Position numbers and translations under genes: made by a program. From positions 373,516 through 437,515 of the forward strand of contig JACPVG010000029.1 in NCBI GenBank assembly GCA_016191875.1: a stretch of DNA of 64,000 bases, in the 5' to 3' direction. Below the pieces are notes generated by a model. It ran no database searches, had not been told where the DNA came from, and saw only the letters and a list, made by a program, of their open reading frames with translations. Of this stretch, positions 42,764 through 51,330 are shown piece by piece (the stretch's first letter is position 1; each line of letters opens with the position of its first letter). The DNA is from Chloroflexota bacterium (GTDB lineage: Bacteria > Chloroflexota > Anaerolineae > Anaerolineales > UBA11579).

Positions 42764-43978
42764 TCAGGGCGCGGATGTGAAGGTCGGAGTCGGGAGTCCG
42801 GGACCTTGTGTGGGTGTGATGGTAGCTGTGGGCGTCAGCACGCCATCTACAGTGAATAGAATGCGAACGACCTCGCCGAACTGCCCGATTATCCCCAAGT
42901 CCTGTTGATTATAGAAGGCGTGTACGCCGGCGCCATTCCCAACCAGCACCTCGATACTCTGGCTTCCGCCAAAAGGGAGATTTGCTCCAGGCGGCGTTCG
43001 GCCTTCGAAGGCAACGCGCCCGTCGATCGTAACCTTGAGGTACGTTCTCTGTGAAATGATTAAGAAGACCTGGATGCGCGACTGTCCGGCAACGGAGCCG
43101 GCAGGCGTTGCCTCATCGGAGGCAGACTCTGCTCCGATCGATTCCGACGTAGGCGAGGATTGGAGTGCGAGGAGTGCGCTTGGCTCTGGCGTCGCTGATG
43201 GAAGCAATGCCAGCACTAATGCTGGGGCAGTGGGAGCGGGCTGGATGCCGGCGCGTAACGACAGAACACGCCCGGCAATCACAACAACGAGGCTGAAGAG
43301 AATCAGGGACACCAGGACGACGACCAATAGTTCAGACGAAATATTATTGCTGAGCCAGCGCGGCGGGTTAAGCGTTGGTATTGGATTGGGTGTGGGAGTG
43401 CGCCGGGGCGTTGGGGACGCCTGACGCCGGGATAGCTGGGTCTGAAGCGCCTCGGCAAAACGCAAAAGCAGCGTATCTTCGTTGGCTTGAAGGAAGCTGG
43501 CATAGCTACCCAGCATGCCGCGTGCTTGAACCGAAGACGGGAACTTGCCGAACTCGCCGGATTCCATGATGCGTAGATAGTGCTCCGGAATGTGGGTATG
43601 TTCCGAAGTCTCCTGAACGGATAACCCCAGCAGTTCACGCTGGGCAACGAGGGCCGCCCCGATCTCGCCAAAAATCGCCTCGGCGCTGGCTATCTTGCTC
43701 GTTTCGGTTTCGGGGGCTTGAATCTGTGATTCTGTCTGGGTCGAATCCGGGAGGCTAATACTTGCCAGTAAAGAATCCGAGTCCAGCTCAAGGTATTGCG
43801 CATACGTACGAACAAATCCCCTTGCCTGAGCCTGGGAGGGGATGTCGTCAAACCTTCCTGTTTCCATGAGTTCGATATAGCGAGGCTTGATCTTCGTCGC
43901 TTCGGCCGCCGTTTTTACTGATAACCCCTTTTGCTCGCGGCTCTTGCGGAGGGTCTGTCCGATATCGGTGAGTTGCAT
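42764..43978 (-). CDS. RodZ-like membrane protein with two tandem helix-turn-helix domains
   Basis: 404 residues. HTH_25 domains occupy about 3-70 (IGQTLRKSREQKGLSVKTAAE) and 105-170 (IGAALVAQRELLGLSVQETSE), both with the same ARG-V/ML ending. After a Pro/Thr linker comes one membrane helix (about 213-236), a second linker, and a DUF4115-like C-terminal domain (TYLKVTIDGRVAFEGRTPPG). RodZ normally has one HTH and links MreB to the wall. No MreB is in the window. ATG 43978 has TATAAT ten bases upstream and no ribosome binding site, so the mRNA is nearly leaderless. Confidence 0.82.
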   Translation of the reverse strand: MQLTDIGQTLRKSREQKGLSVKTAAEATKIKPRYIELMETGRFDDIPSQAQARGFVRTYAQYLELDSDSLLASISLPDSTQTESQIQAPETETSKIASAEAIFGEIGAALVAQRELLGLSVQETSEHTHIPEHYLRIMESGEFGKFPSSVQARGMLGSYASFLQANEDTLLLRFAEALQTQLSRRQASPTPRRTPTPNPIPTLNPPRWLSNNISSELLVVVLVSLILFSLVVVIAGRVLSLRAGIQPAPTAPALVLALLPSATPEPSALLALQSSPTSESIGAESASDEATPAGSVAGQSRIQVFLIISQRTYLKVTIDGRVAFEGRTPPGANLPFGGSQSIEVLVGNGAGVHAFYNQQDLGIIGQFGEVVRILFTVDGVLTPTATITPTQGPGLPTPTFTSAP

Positions 43979-43988
43979 TGCAGATTCG

Positions 43989-44017
43989 ATTATAGTCGCT
44001 GGCCGGATGATCATCAA
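43989..44017 (-). promoter_or_regulatory. Predicted promoter of the RodZ-like gene
   Basis: Minus-strand TTGATG (plus 44012-44017), 17 bases, then TATAAT (plus 43989-43994). The start site falls only about four bases before the ATG. Confidence 0.65.
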
Positions 44018-44078
44018 CAAAATTGCCCGCCGTCAGAGATCGGCGGGCAATTTCCAGATACCAGTCTGGTCAGACGAT

Positions 44079-44714
44079 TTACTCTTCCACGTCCGCTTCG
44101 GCGGTATCGGTCGGCGTTGCGTCCACTTGGGACTCCATGTCAATCAGTTCTTCGCTGGCATCTTCTATGGCGGAATGAGGGGACTCGGCGGCCTGTTGGT
44201 CACCTACCAACGCGGCTTCTGCCAGCGCAGCGAGTTCCTCGGCCGCCACCTTGTAGCTTTCCACGCTCTCGCCTTCGCGATAGACGATCGCCTGAATTTC
44301 AGGGATGATGTCCATGGTGAGACGAATCTTGATGGTGTGCATACCCAGCTGGCGCAGCGGCTGGGAGTCGATCTGCCGTTTTGTGACCTCCAGCCCGGCC
44401 TGCTGGCTGAGTTGTTCAGCGATCATCTGGGTAGTGACCGAGCCATAGAGCTTTCCGGTCTCACCGGCGCGAGCCGGGAACGAAAGTTCGATGCCCTTGA
44501 TCTTCTCGGCGACCGCAGACATTTCTGCGTTCTGGACCTCGCGCACTTTGTCGGCTTCCAGCTTGATGTGCTCTGCTTGTTTGAGTGCACCAGGAGTGGC
44601 CAGGACAGCCAACCCCTGTGGCAAGAGGAAATTGCGACCATAGCCATCGGCGACTTTCTTTACTTCGCCGGCGCGTCCCAGGTTGTACACATCTTTCAGC
44701 AATAAGACTTTCAT
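44079..44714 (-). CDS. rplI: 50S ribosomal protein L9 with acidic C-terminal extension
   Basis: 211 residues against about 150 for typical L9. The N-terminal domain ([32 protein letters not shown], shown here only as [12 protein letters not shown] and [12 protein letters not shown]) and the C-terminal domain ([24 protein letters not shown]) are complete by about residue 155. The last 55 residues are Ala/Glu/Asp-rich and end EADVEE. L9 binds 23S rRNA near the L1 stalk. ATG 44714 is the conserved family start. Not next to rpsR or dnaB. Confidence 0.93.
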   Translation of the reverse strand: MKVLLLKDVYNLGRAGEVKKVADGYGRNFLLPQGLAVLATPGALKQAEHIKLEADKVREVQNAEMSAVAEKIKGIELSFPARAGETGKLYGSVTTQMIAEQLSQQAGLEVTKRQIDSQPLRQLGMHTIKIRLTMDIIPEIQAIVYREGESVESYKVAAEELAALAEAALVGDQQAAESPHSAIEDASEELIDMESQVDATPTDTAEADVEE

Positions 44715-44775
44715 CGTCAAGCCCTTTCCTTTGCAGGTGATGTTCTTGTTGAAGGGTACAACAACAAGACGAGAT

Positions 44776-44805
44776 ATGATACCAGCCTCGCCGGGGCATC
44801 GTCAA
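44776..44805 (-). promoter_or_regulatory. Predicted promoter of rplI
   Basis: Minus-strand TTGACG (plus 44800-44805), 18 bases, TATCAT (plus 44776-44781). The start site would be near 44769, giving a leader of about 55 bases that ends with AAGGAAAGG before the ATG. Confidence 0.6.
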
Positions 44806-44829
44806 GGCCGATTCGTGCGCCCGCGGTGT

Positions 44830-46050
44830 TTACGGCGTGGGCGTCGCCGTGCCTTCAGCAGCTGGCGGCGTATCCGTAGTGGGGGGAGTGGCCGTGACCA
44901 GCAGAGATTGAAGTATCCAACCCACATCGTCTGTCTCCAGACTCAAAACTCTTAGCCATAAGCGATTACTTTCGTCCAACTGTGTCTCCCCCAGTATTTG
45001 TACGATCGAGCCGTTGAACAGGGATGCGATGATCCGCCCGTTCGGCGCATCCCGCAGGAATGCTCCGTTAAAGCCTTCGCCGACGATCACCAGCGCCTGG
45101 ATGGGGGTTGGACTGGGTGTAAGGGTGATTGTTGGCGTGGTCGATGCAGTGGCGGTTCGGGATGCTGTTGGCGTTGCGGTGGGGGGTTCGGGTGTGTGAG
45201 ATGCTGTGGGCGTCAGGGTGCGGGTCGAGGTAGGGGTGAACGTTTCCGTAGGCAGGGCTACCTGGCCGCCTACAACCATCCCCGCGCCGCCAACAGCCAG
45301 CGCAAGCAGCACCATGACCAGCGCAATCGCGCCACCTATTGAATATCCGAAGAGGCTGAGCGGCCGAAAGCCCATGATTGCCAATGTGGCCGCGCCCAGC
45401 AATGTTGCCCAGGCTAGGTAGAGTGCAAACAGGACCAAGCCATCCGGCCAGAGGTGTGGCACGCCGCTCCCCAGACCAAGACCTGCGGCGCTTAAGGGTG
45501 TGAACAAACCATAGGCCAGTGCCACGCTTGAAACTGAGGTCTGCCAATCTTCCTTCACGAGTGTTGAGGATGTCAACACTGCGGCGATCCCAATCACAAG
45601 GAAGGGCGGCCAGGCCAGTTGACTGTGCAGATGGGCTTGAATCATTTCCAGCGGCAGCCACAACCGGCCGAGGAGGCCAGCCAGAGCACTGCTGAAAAGG
45701 ACCAAGAGGCTGGCGATAGCCATCCCGCCCAGACTCCGGCCAAAGTACTGGGTTGAGCCGAGGATGGTTCCCAATGAGACGCCTACCAGGGGCGCCATAA
45801 GTGGTGCGGTCATCGCACCCAGAACCAACAGATAGGGGGAATCAACCAGATAACCGATGCCGAGCAACGCGCCTGCCAGCAGGCTGAACAGGAAGAAGTC
45901 AAACGACGGCGCTGCCTTGCGGGCGACCGCGTCCAGGTAGCCGGCGCGTTCGTCCGGGGTCAGCAGCGAGATCATTCGACGCCGAGCCCGCCGCCGCCGA
46001 GCAGGGGAGTGGTCGTCTGAGGTTGAGGGTTGTTCGGGAGTCAAGTTCAT
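44830..46050 (-). CDS. DUF389 membrane protein with C-terminal SH3b-like domain
   Basis: 406 residues. The N-terminal half has about seven helices and the DUF389 core (YLLVLGAMTAPLMAPLVGVSLG near residue 75). A Thr/Pro-rich linker (about 255-310) leads to a bacterial SH3-like domain (GAFLRDAPNGRIIASLFNGSIVQIL), then another Thr/Pro tail. SH3b domains usually bind wall or surface polymers. ATG 46050 is preferred over 46104. The combination suggests a membrane protein with an outside sensing or anchoring module; function unknown. Confidence 0.8.
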   Translation of the reverse strand: MNLTPEQPSTSDDHSPARRRRARRRMISLLTPDERAGYLDAVARKAAPSFDFFLFSLLAGALLGIGYLVDSPYLLVLGAMTAPLMAPLVGVSLGTILGSTQYFGRSLGGMAIASLLVLFSSALAGLLGRLWLPLEMIQAHLHSQLAWPPFLVIGIAAVLTSSTLVKEDWQTSVSSVALAYGLFTPLSAAGLGLGSGVPHLWPDGLVLFALYLAWATLLGAATLAIMGFRPLSLFGYSIGGAIALVMVLLALAVGGAGMVVGGQVALPTETFTPTSTRTLTPTASHTPEPPTATPTASRTATASTTPTITLTPSPTPIQALVIVGEGFNGAFLRDAPNGRIIASLFNGSIVQILGETQLDESNRLWLRVLSLETDDVGWILQSLLVTATPPTTDTPPAAEGTATPTP

Positions 46051-46151
46051 GGGCGTGAGACAAACGGCTTCTGGAGTATTATACCGGAACTGACCGCGGT
46101 ACATTCCCGGCGATATGGTTTAGAATTTGCGTGCCTGACTTGGGAAAATCA

Positions 46152-47165
46152 ATGATGAAAATCAGAGTTGGCTTGCTCTCCCTTTTAATTGCATTGTCCG
46201 CCTGTACTCCGGGAACGTCAGACCCTCAAGTTGGAGTCGTCTCGCCTACGGGTATAGCGGCGACCACGACCGTAACCATGAGTGCCACCGTGACTCCGTC
46301 GCCGCCGGTCATGGCGCTGATCGGTTCAACGGGTGACCCGGCGGCTGACAGCCAGATAGAAAATGTGTTGTTGGAAGTCGCCGTCCAAAGGGGTTGGCGA
46401 TTCCATAGTGAGCCAGACGCGCTGACGGCCGAGGGCGTAGCACCTGTCGATTTCCTGGTCGCCATTGGGGGAACTCCCGGCCTGGCCGAGTTTGCTTTGC
46501 AGAGTGCAGCCTCGCAGATCTTAATCATAAACGGTGACTCAATTGCAGGGGAAAACGTCCTGGCCGTTTCCCCTGCAATTGAGGACTTTGAGCGACTGGG
46601 GTTTGTCTCTGGATACTTCGCCGCGGTTATCTCCGATGAATGGCGCGTGGGCCTTATCATGGCAAGCGACGCGGGTTTTGAGGGCTTCCAGGAGGCCTTT
46701 GTTTCAGGCATGCGTTATTTCTGTGGGTTATGTCAGTCGTATTTCCCGCCGTTTGTTGTTTACCCCCGCCTGATTGAGATTCCGCCATCCGCCACTGACG
46801 ATGAAGCCAGCCGGGCAGTCAACGAGCTTATCAGCAATCAGATCAATACCGCCTTCATTGGCCCGGGAGCAGATACTGTTGGGCCTCTGGCCCAGTCGGC
46901 GGGACTAAGCGTGGTTGGGGTGCCGGGGTCTGCGGACTTGGCAATGGACTGGGAGGATGCGGGTGTCCGTCTCACAATCCCCGGCGACCTGGGGAGGCTT
47001 GCGGCGGCCATCAACGACTGGCTGGATGGGCAGGCGCCGGATTTTAGCGGACTACAATGGAATATCTACCCGTTCACAAATGACTCGTCGGTGGTATCGC
47101 CCGGCAAGGTCCAGGTAGCTAAAGATATTATCCCCAATCTGTTTAGCGGGTTGATTCTCCCCTAG
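46152..47165 (+). CDS. BMP-like periplasmic-binding lipoprotein, divergent
   Basis: 337 residues. The signal peptide ends in lipobox ALSAC, followed by a Thr/Ser/Pro linker. The rest resembles the BMP/PnrA nucleoside-binding fold: FLVAIGGTPGLAE, VSGYFAAVISDEWRVGLIMASD and a GADTV-type site near 245. It is more divergent than the next gene. TAGAAT at 46121-46126 may be the -10 box; a GTG at 46131 four bases after it could even be a leaderless start. A perfect inverted repeat lies inside the gene at 46538-46583. Confidence 0.65.
   Translation: MMKIRVGLLSLLIALSACTPGTSDPQVGVVSPTGIAATTTVTMSATVTPSPPVMALIGSTGDPAADSQIENVLLEVAVQRGWRFHSEPDALTAEGVAPVDFLVAIGGTPGLAEFALQSAASQILIINGDSIAGENVLAVSPAIEDFERLGFVSGYFAAVISDEWRVGLIMASDAGFEGFQEAFVSGMRYFCGLCQSYFPPFVVYPRLIEIPPSATDDEASRAVNELISNQINTAFIGPGADTVGPLAQSAGLSVVGVPGSADLAMDWEDAGVRLTIPGDLGRLAAAINDWLDGQAPDFSGLQWNIYPFTNDSSVVSPGKVQVAKDIIPNLFSGLILP
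46538..46583. repeat. Perfect 17-bp inverted repeat inside the lipoprotein gene
   Basis: CTCAATTGCAGGGGAAA (46538-46554) and TTTCCCCTGCAATTGAG (46567-46583) flank 12 bases, within codons for GDSIAGENVLAVSPAIED. A perfect repeat of this length in a coding region is unusual by chance. Confidence 0.7.
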
Positions 47166-47210
47166 TCCATCTCCCATGAGCAATTGGGGGATTAAAGTTC
47201 CGCACCTTGC

Positions 47211-47239
47211 TTGCATCGGTCAAGCCTTAATGCTAAGAT
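47211..47239 (+). promoter_or_regulatory. Predicted promoter of the BMP transporter genes
   Basis: TTGCAT (47211-47216), 17 bases, TAAGAT (47234-47239). The start site falls near 47246, directly before a CCCCC-AAAT-GGGGG hairpin (47247-47260). Confidence 0.5.
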
Positions 47240-47246
47240 TGTTTAG

Positions 47247-47260
47247 CCCCCAAATGGGGG
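47247..47260 (+). promoter_or_regulatory. Stem-loop at the predicted 5' end of the BMP mRNA
   Basis: CCCCC pairs with GGGGG around AAAT. A stem at the very 5' end of an mRNA can block decay. The leader continues 66 bases to the ribosome binding site. Confidence 0.4.
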
Positions 47261-47326
47261 GTAGAGCGTGAGCCAGTTTCCTTGCGCTCGGACAGTTACC
47301 CATTTTCTAAACGGAGGAAGAAAAGC

Positions 47327-48352
47327 ATGAGCAAGAAACTTTACTCAGTTCTGGCTCTCCTGCTCGTATCGGCCTTTGTCTTGGCCGCATGCGGTGGCGG
47401 GGGGGCGGCCGGCGGCTATAAGGCCTGCCAGGTGACCGACGTTGGCGGTATCGACGATAAGACCTTCAACGCCACAGCCTGGAAGGGCGTTGAAGACGCC
47501 GTGAGCACACTTGGAATCGAGGGCAAATTCCTTGAATCCCAACAGCAGACCGACTACGAGACCAACATCAATGCCTTCCTGGAAGAGGGCTGCGATATCA
47601 TCGTCACGGTCGGGTTCCTGCTTGGCGACGCCACCTACGCCGCGGCCGACGCCAATCCGGACCAGTTGTTCACCATCGTCGACTTCCCGAACAGCGACCC
47701 TGCGAAGGCCAACCTGGTTGGGCTGTTGTTCTCAACTGACCAAGCTGCCTTCCTGGCTGGCTATGTCGCTGCGGCCACGACCCAGACCGGCAAAGTTGGA
47801 ACATTTGGCGGCATCAACATCCCGCCCGTCACGGTCTTCATGGATGGCTTCTGGTATGGCGTTCAATACTACAACCAGCAGAACGGGACCGCCGTCGAAG
47901 TGCTTGGCTGGAACCCCGCCACTCAGGAGGGCCTGTTCACCGGCAACTTTGAGAGCACAGACGATGGACGCGCGTTTGCCGAATCCCTGATGGACGAGGG
48001 CGCAGACATTATCATGCCGGTGGCTGGGCCGGTCGGTCTGGGCAGCGCGGCGGCCATTCAGGAACGTGGCAATGCCTGGATTATCGGCGTGGATACGGAC
48101 ATGTCCGTGAGCGCGCCGGAATATGCCGACATCATTCTGACTTCGGTGCTGAAGAATATGGATGTGGCGGTATATTCCATGATCGAGGCCGATCTGAACG
48201 GTACGTTCCCGGGCGGCACGAACTTCATCGGCACACTTGTGAACAACGGCGTTGGACTGGCCGGAATCGATGGTATGAGCGCGGATATGCAGGCCGAGCT
48301 TCAGGCCATCATCGATGGCATCAACGCTGGCACGATCCAGACCGCGCCATAA
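47327..48352 (+). CDS. BMP-family (PnrA/Med-like) nucleoside-binding lipoprotein
   Basis: 341 residues. Signal peptide with lipobox LAACGG (Cys about 22). Typical BMP features follow: DVGGIDDKTFNATAWKGVED near residue 38, VGFLLGDATYAAADANPDQ near 90, and GTFGGINIPPVTVFMDGFWYG near 160. It captures nucleosides or related purines for the ABC importer encoded next. ATG 47327 follows GGAGGAAG. A 21-bp hairpin downstream separates it from the transporter genes, so the binding protein can be made in excess. Confidence 0.9.
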   Translation: MSKKLYSVLALLLVSAFVLAACGGGGAAGGYKACQVTDVGGIDDKTFNATAWKGVEDAVSTLGIEGKFLESQQQTDYETNINAFLEEGCDIIVTVGFLLGDATYAAADANPDQLFTIVDFPNSDPAKANLVGLLFSTDQAAFLAGYVAAATTQTGKVGTFGGINIPPVTVFMDGFWYGVQYYNQQNGTAVEVLGWNPATQEGLFTGNFESTDDGRAFAESLMDEGADIIMPVAGPVGLGSAAAIQERGNAWIIGVDTDMSVSAPEYADIILTSVLKNMDVAVYSMIEADLNGTFPGGTNFIGTLVNNGVGLAGIDGMSADMQAELQAIIDGINAGTIQTAP

Positions 48353-48373
48353 CCGACCGAATATAAGCACGCA

Positions 48374-48417
48374 TGAAATCAACAGGAGCCGGACTTGTCC
48401 GGCTCCTGTTGATTTCA
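48374..48417 (+). terminator. Long perfect hairpin between the binding protein and the ATPase gene
   Basis: TGAAATCAACAGGAGCCGGAC (written here as arms 48374-48394 and 48397-48417) pairs over 21 bp with a TT centre, 22 bases after the stop. No T-run follows. Likely a partial terminator or 3' stabiliser that lowers transporter relative to binding-protein expression. Confidence 0.6.
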
Positions 48418-48512
48418 ACTGAGAAATTGTCTGACATTTCGCGCGATTTGCCGACCGCCTGTGCTAAAATCAGGTTCACGTAACTCTCCACAGAATTAGC
48501 ACTGAGGATGTG

Positions 48513-50060
48513 ATGGCGACTGTTCTGGAGCTTCGAGGCATTACCAAGAGATTCCCAGGCGTCCTGGCCAACGACCATATTGACCTTACCCTGAACAAGG
48601 GTGAGATTCACGCATTGCTGGGGGAAAACGGAGCTGGCAAGACCACCCTGATGAACATCCTGTATGGGTTGTATAAGCCAGACGAAGGGGAAATCTATAT
48701 CCATGGACAGAAAGTCAGCATCGATACACCCAGCGCCTCCATCGCCGCAGGTGTGGGGATGGTGCACCAACATTTCATGCTGATCCCTGTGTTTACAATC
48801 ACTGAAAACGTCATGCTGGGGGAAGAGTCGATGCGCGGCGGGCTATTTTTGGATCGGGAGACGGCAGCCGGGCGTATCCGCGAAATTTCGGAATCCTACG
48901 GCTTGGCTGTAAACCCGTATGCATATGTCAAAGACCTTGCGGTAGGGGTGCAGCAGCGCGTTGAAATCATCAAGCTCCTTTACAGGGAAGCTGATATCCT
49001 CATATTGGACGAACCGACTGCTGTCCTGACCCCTCAGGAAGCCGACGACCTTTTCAAGATCATGCGCAACCTGGCCGCAGCCGGGAAATCCATCATTTTC
49101 ATCACGCATAAGCTGCGCGAGGTTCTAGATGTTGCCGATCGGATTACGGTGATCCGACTGGGGCACGTGGTGGGTAGTACCACCCCGTCGGAGGCCAGCC
49201 AAAGGAGCCTGGCTTCAATGATGGTTGGCCGCGAAGTGATTCTGCATGTGGACCGTGCACCAGCAACTCCTGGAAAACCGGTGCTGACTGTCGAGAACTT
49301 GCAGGTGTTGGACGACAGGAACAACCTTGCCGTCGACGGCGTTTCCCTGGAAGTCAGAGAAGGAGAAATCCTCGGCGTGGCTGGCGTACAGGGCAACGGG
49401 CAGACTGAACTGGTCGAGGCATTGACGGGACTGCGCGCTCCTTTGAGCGGAAAGATCGCTATGCTTGAGAAGGATATCACGCATGCGGCCCCGCGCGCCA
49501 TTACGGAGCTGGGAGCAGGCCATATCCCGGAAGACCGTCAGGAAGATGGCCTGGTGTTGACCTACTCAGTCGCTGATAACCTGGCACTCCAGACATATTA
49601 TCGGCCGCCATTTGCGAAAGGCCCTGTTCTTCAGGAGCGGACCATTCTGTCAAACGCAGTTGACCTGATCGAAAAATTCGATGTGCGCACTCCAGGCCCA
49701 GCGATCAGGGTCGGCGCGCTTTCGGGTGGCAACCAGCAAAAAGTGATTGTGGCGCGCGAGTTTTCTCGGCCGACGCGACTGATGATTGCTTCGCAGCCCA
49801 CACGCGGCCTGGATGTGGGTTCCATCGAATATATTCACAGCCGGCTGGTCGAAAAAAGGAATGAAGGCACGGCGGTTCTGATGGTCTCCTCTGAACTGGA
49901 CGAGATTCTGGAGCTCTCGGACCGAATCGCGGTCATCTATAGGGGTCGGATCGTCGATGTCCTGCAGGCTGGAGAAGCCACCAAAGAACTCCTGGGATTG
50001 CTCATGGCAGGCATAGACCCGATGGAAGCTCGCAAACTTGGCGCAGAAAAGGCTGGTTGA
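48513..50060 (+). CDS. Nucleoside ABC importer, duplicated ATPase
   Basis: 515 residues with two ABC cassettes in one chain. First: LLGENGAGKTTLMNIL (Walker A) near 36, VGVQQRVEIIKLL (signature), LILDEPTAVLTP. Second: GVQGNGQTELVEAL near 295 (altered Walker A), LSGGNQQKVIVAREF, and a Walker B-like region IASQPTRGLDVG where Asp-Glu are replaced, typical for this family. ATG 48513 follows GAGG; a GTG one codon earlier is possible. It powers import by the two permeases downstream. Confidence 0.92.
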   Translation: MATVLELRGITKRFPGVLANDHIDLTLNKGEIHALLGENGAGKTTLMNILYGLYKPDEGEIYIHGQKVSIDTPSASIAAGVGMVHQHFMLIPVFTITENVMLGEESMRGGLFLDRETAAGRIREISESYGLAVNPYAYVKDLAVGVQQRVEIIKLLYREADILILDEPTAVLTPQEADDLFKIMRNLAAAGKSIIFITHKLREVLDVADRITVIRLGHVVGSTTPSEASQRSLASMMVGREVILHVDRAPATPGKPVLTVENLQVLDDRNNLAVDGVSLEVREGEILGVAGVQGNGQTELVEALTGLRAPLSGKIAMLEKDITHAAPRAITELGAGHIPEDRQEDGLVLTYSVADNLALQTYYRPPFAKGPVLQERTILSNAVDLIEKFDVRTPGPAIRVGALSGGNQQKVIVAREFSRPTRLMIASQPTRGLDVGSIEYIHSRLVEKRNEGTAVLMVSSELDEILELSDRIAVIYRGRIVDVLQAGEATKELLGLLMAGIDPMEARKLGAEKAG

Positions 50061-51328
50061 TGGCTCAGAGAAAAAGCAATACACCTCAAAGCCCTGAGAG
50101 CAAGGCAAAAAGGAAGAATCCGGCAACGATCCTTTTTGAGGAAGTCAGCGGCGGTTCGCTGGCCGTACCACTTCTGGCGATTCTAAGCGGGCTGTTACTT
50201 GGCGGTCTTATCATCGTGCTTACGACCGAGGAGATGTACGCGCGGATCGCCGGAGGCGATATCCTGGGCGGCCTTGGGACGGGAATTGGCGCGGCGCTCA
50301 AATCGTATGCCGCATTGTTCACCGGCTCCATCGGCGATCCCGGGCGGATTTTTTCGGCCTTACAAAACGGAGACGCCCTGTCCATTCGGCGAGCTTTCAA
50401 CCCCTTCCTGGAAAGCCTGGTCCAGTCGACTCCCTACATCTTCGCCGGGCTGGCGGTTGCCCTGGGGTTTAGGACCGGGCTGTTCAATATCGGAGCCGAG
50501 GGCCAGCTTTTCATTGGCGCTCTGGCTTCTGTATGGGTGGGATTTTCGCTCGAGGGCTTACCGTCAATCATCCATATTCCTCTGGCGTTGCTGGCGGGCG
50601 CGGCCGGTGGCGCGCTGTGGGGGTTCATCCCCGGGTTGCTGAAAGCCAAGGCGGGCGCGCACGAGGTCATCAACACGATCATGATGAACTACGTGGCGTT
50701 CCGGTTGAGCGAATACCTGTTGCGCGGGCCGCTCCGACGGCCTGAAACCTTCAACCCGGTCAGCCCATTTATTGAAGATAGCGCCAAACTCCCAAGATTT
50801 TTCGAGGCGCCAATTCGGTTTCATCTCGGGTTCTTCATCGCCCTCGGCCTAGCTTATGTTGTGTACTATTTCCTCTTCAAGACGACCTGGGGCTTTAACC
50901 TTCGCACCGTGGGCGCCAACCCCCATGCGGCCCGATACGCAGGCATCAATATCGTCTGGAGCACGATGCTGGCCATGTCGCTGTCTGGCGCGCTGGCCGG
51001 ACTTGCGGGCGCAAACGAGGTATTGGGAGTGAACTATAATCTGGCGGTGGCGTTCTCATCTGGATACGGGTTCGATGCCATTGCCCTGGCCCTTCTCGGT
51101 AAGAGCCATCCGCTGGGTGTGGTGCTATCTGCCTTGTTGTTCGGCTTCCTGCGCAACGGAGCCATCCGCATGCAGGTCTCGGCGGGCATCCCGATCGATA
51201 TCATTTCTGTGTTGCAGGCCTTCATCATCGCCTTCATTGCCGCGCCCGCGATCGTCCGGACGATATATCGGGTGAGGCTGCAAACCGAGGGTGAAACGAC
51301 CTTTGTTTCCGGTTGGGGAGGGAGCTAA
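50060..51328 (+). CDS. Nucleoside ABC importer permease 1
   Basis: 422 residues with about ten membrane helices after a basic N-terminus. RTGLFNIGAEGQLFIGAL near residue 145 and GANPHAARYAGINI near 290 are BPD_transp_2 signatures of BMP-type importers. The ATG overlaps the ATPase stop by one base (TGATG), so translation is coupled. It forms a heterodimer with the next protein in the cytoplasmic membrane. Confidence 0.92.
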   Translation: MAQRKSNTPQSPESKAKRKNPATILFEEVSGGSLAVPLLAILSGLLLGGLIIVLTTEEMYARIAGGDILGGLGTGIGAALKSYAALFTGSIGDPGRIFSALQNGDALSIRRAFNPFLESLVQSTPYIFAGLAVALGFRTGLFNIGAEGQLFIGALASVWVGFSLEGLPSIIHIPLALLAGAAGGALWGFIPGLLKAKAGAHEVINTIMMNYVAFRLSEYLLRGPLRRPETFNPVSPFIEDSAKLPRFFEAPIRFHLGFFIALGLAYVVYYFLFKTTWGFNLRTVGANPHAARYAGINIVWSTMLAMSLSGALAGLAGANEVLGVNYNLAVAFSSGYGFDAIALALLGKSHPLGVVLSALLFGFLRNGAIRMQVSAGIPIDIISVLQAFIIAFIAAPAIVRTIYRVRLQTEGETTFVSGWGGS

Positions 51329-51330
51329 AC

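Noticed and set aside
47166..47326. Purine or preQ1 riboswitch before the nucleoside importer
   Set aside because: No conserved three-way junction or pseudoknot elements could be found; only a short 5' hairpin is visible.
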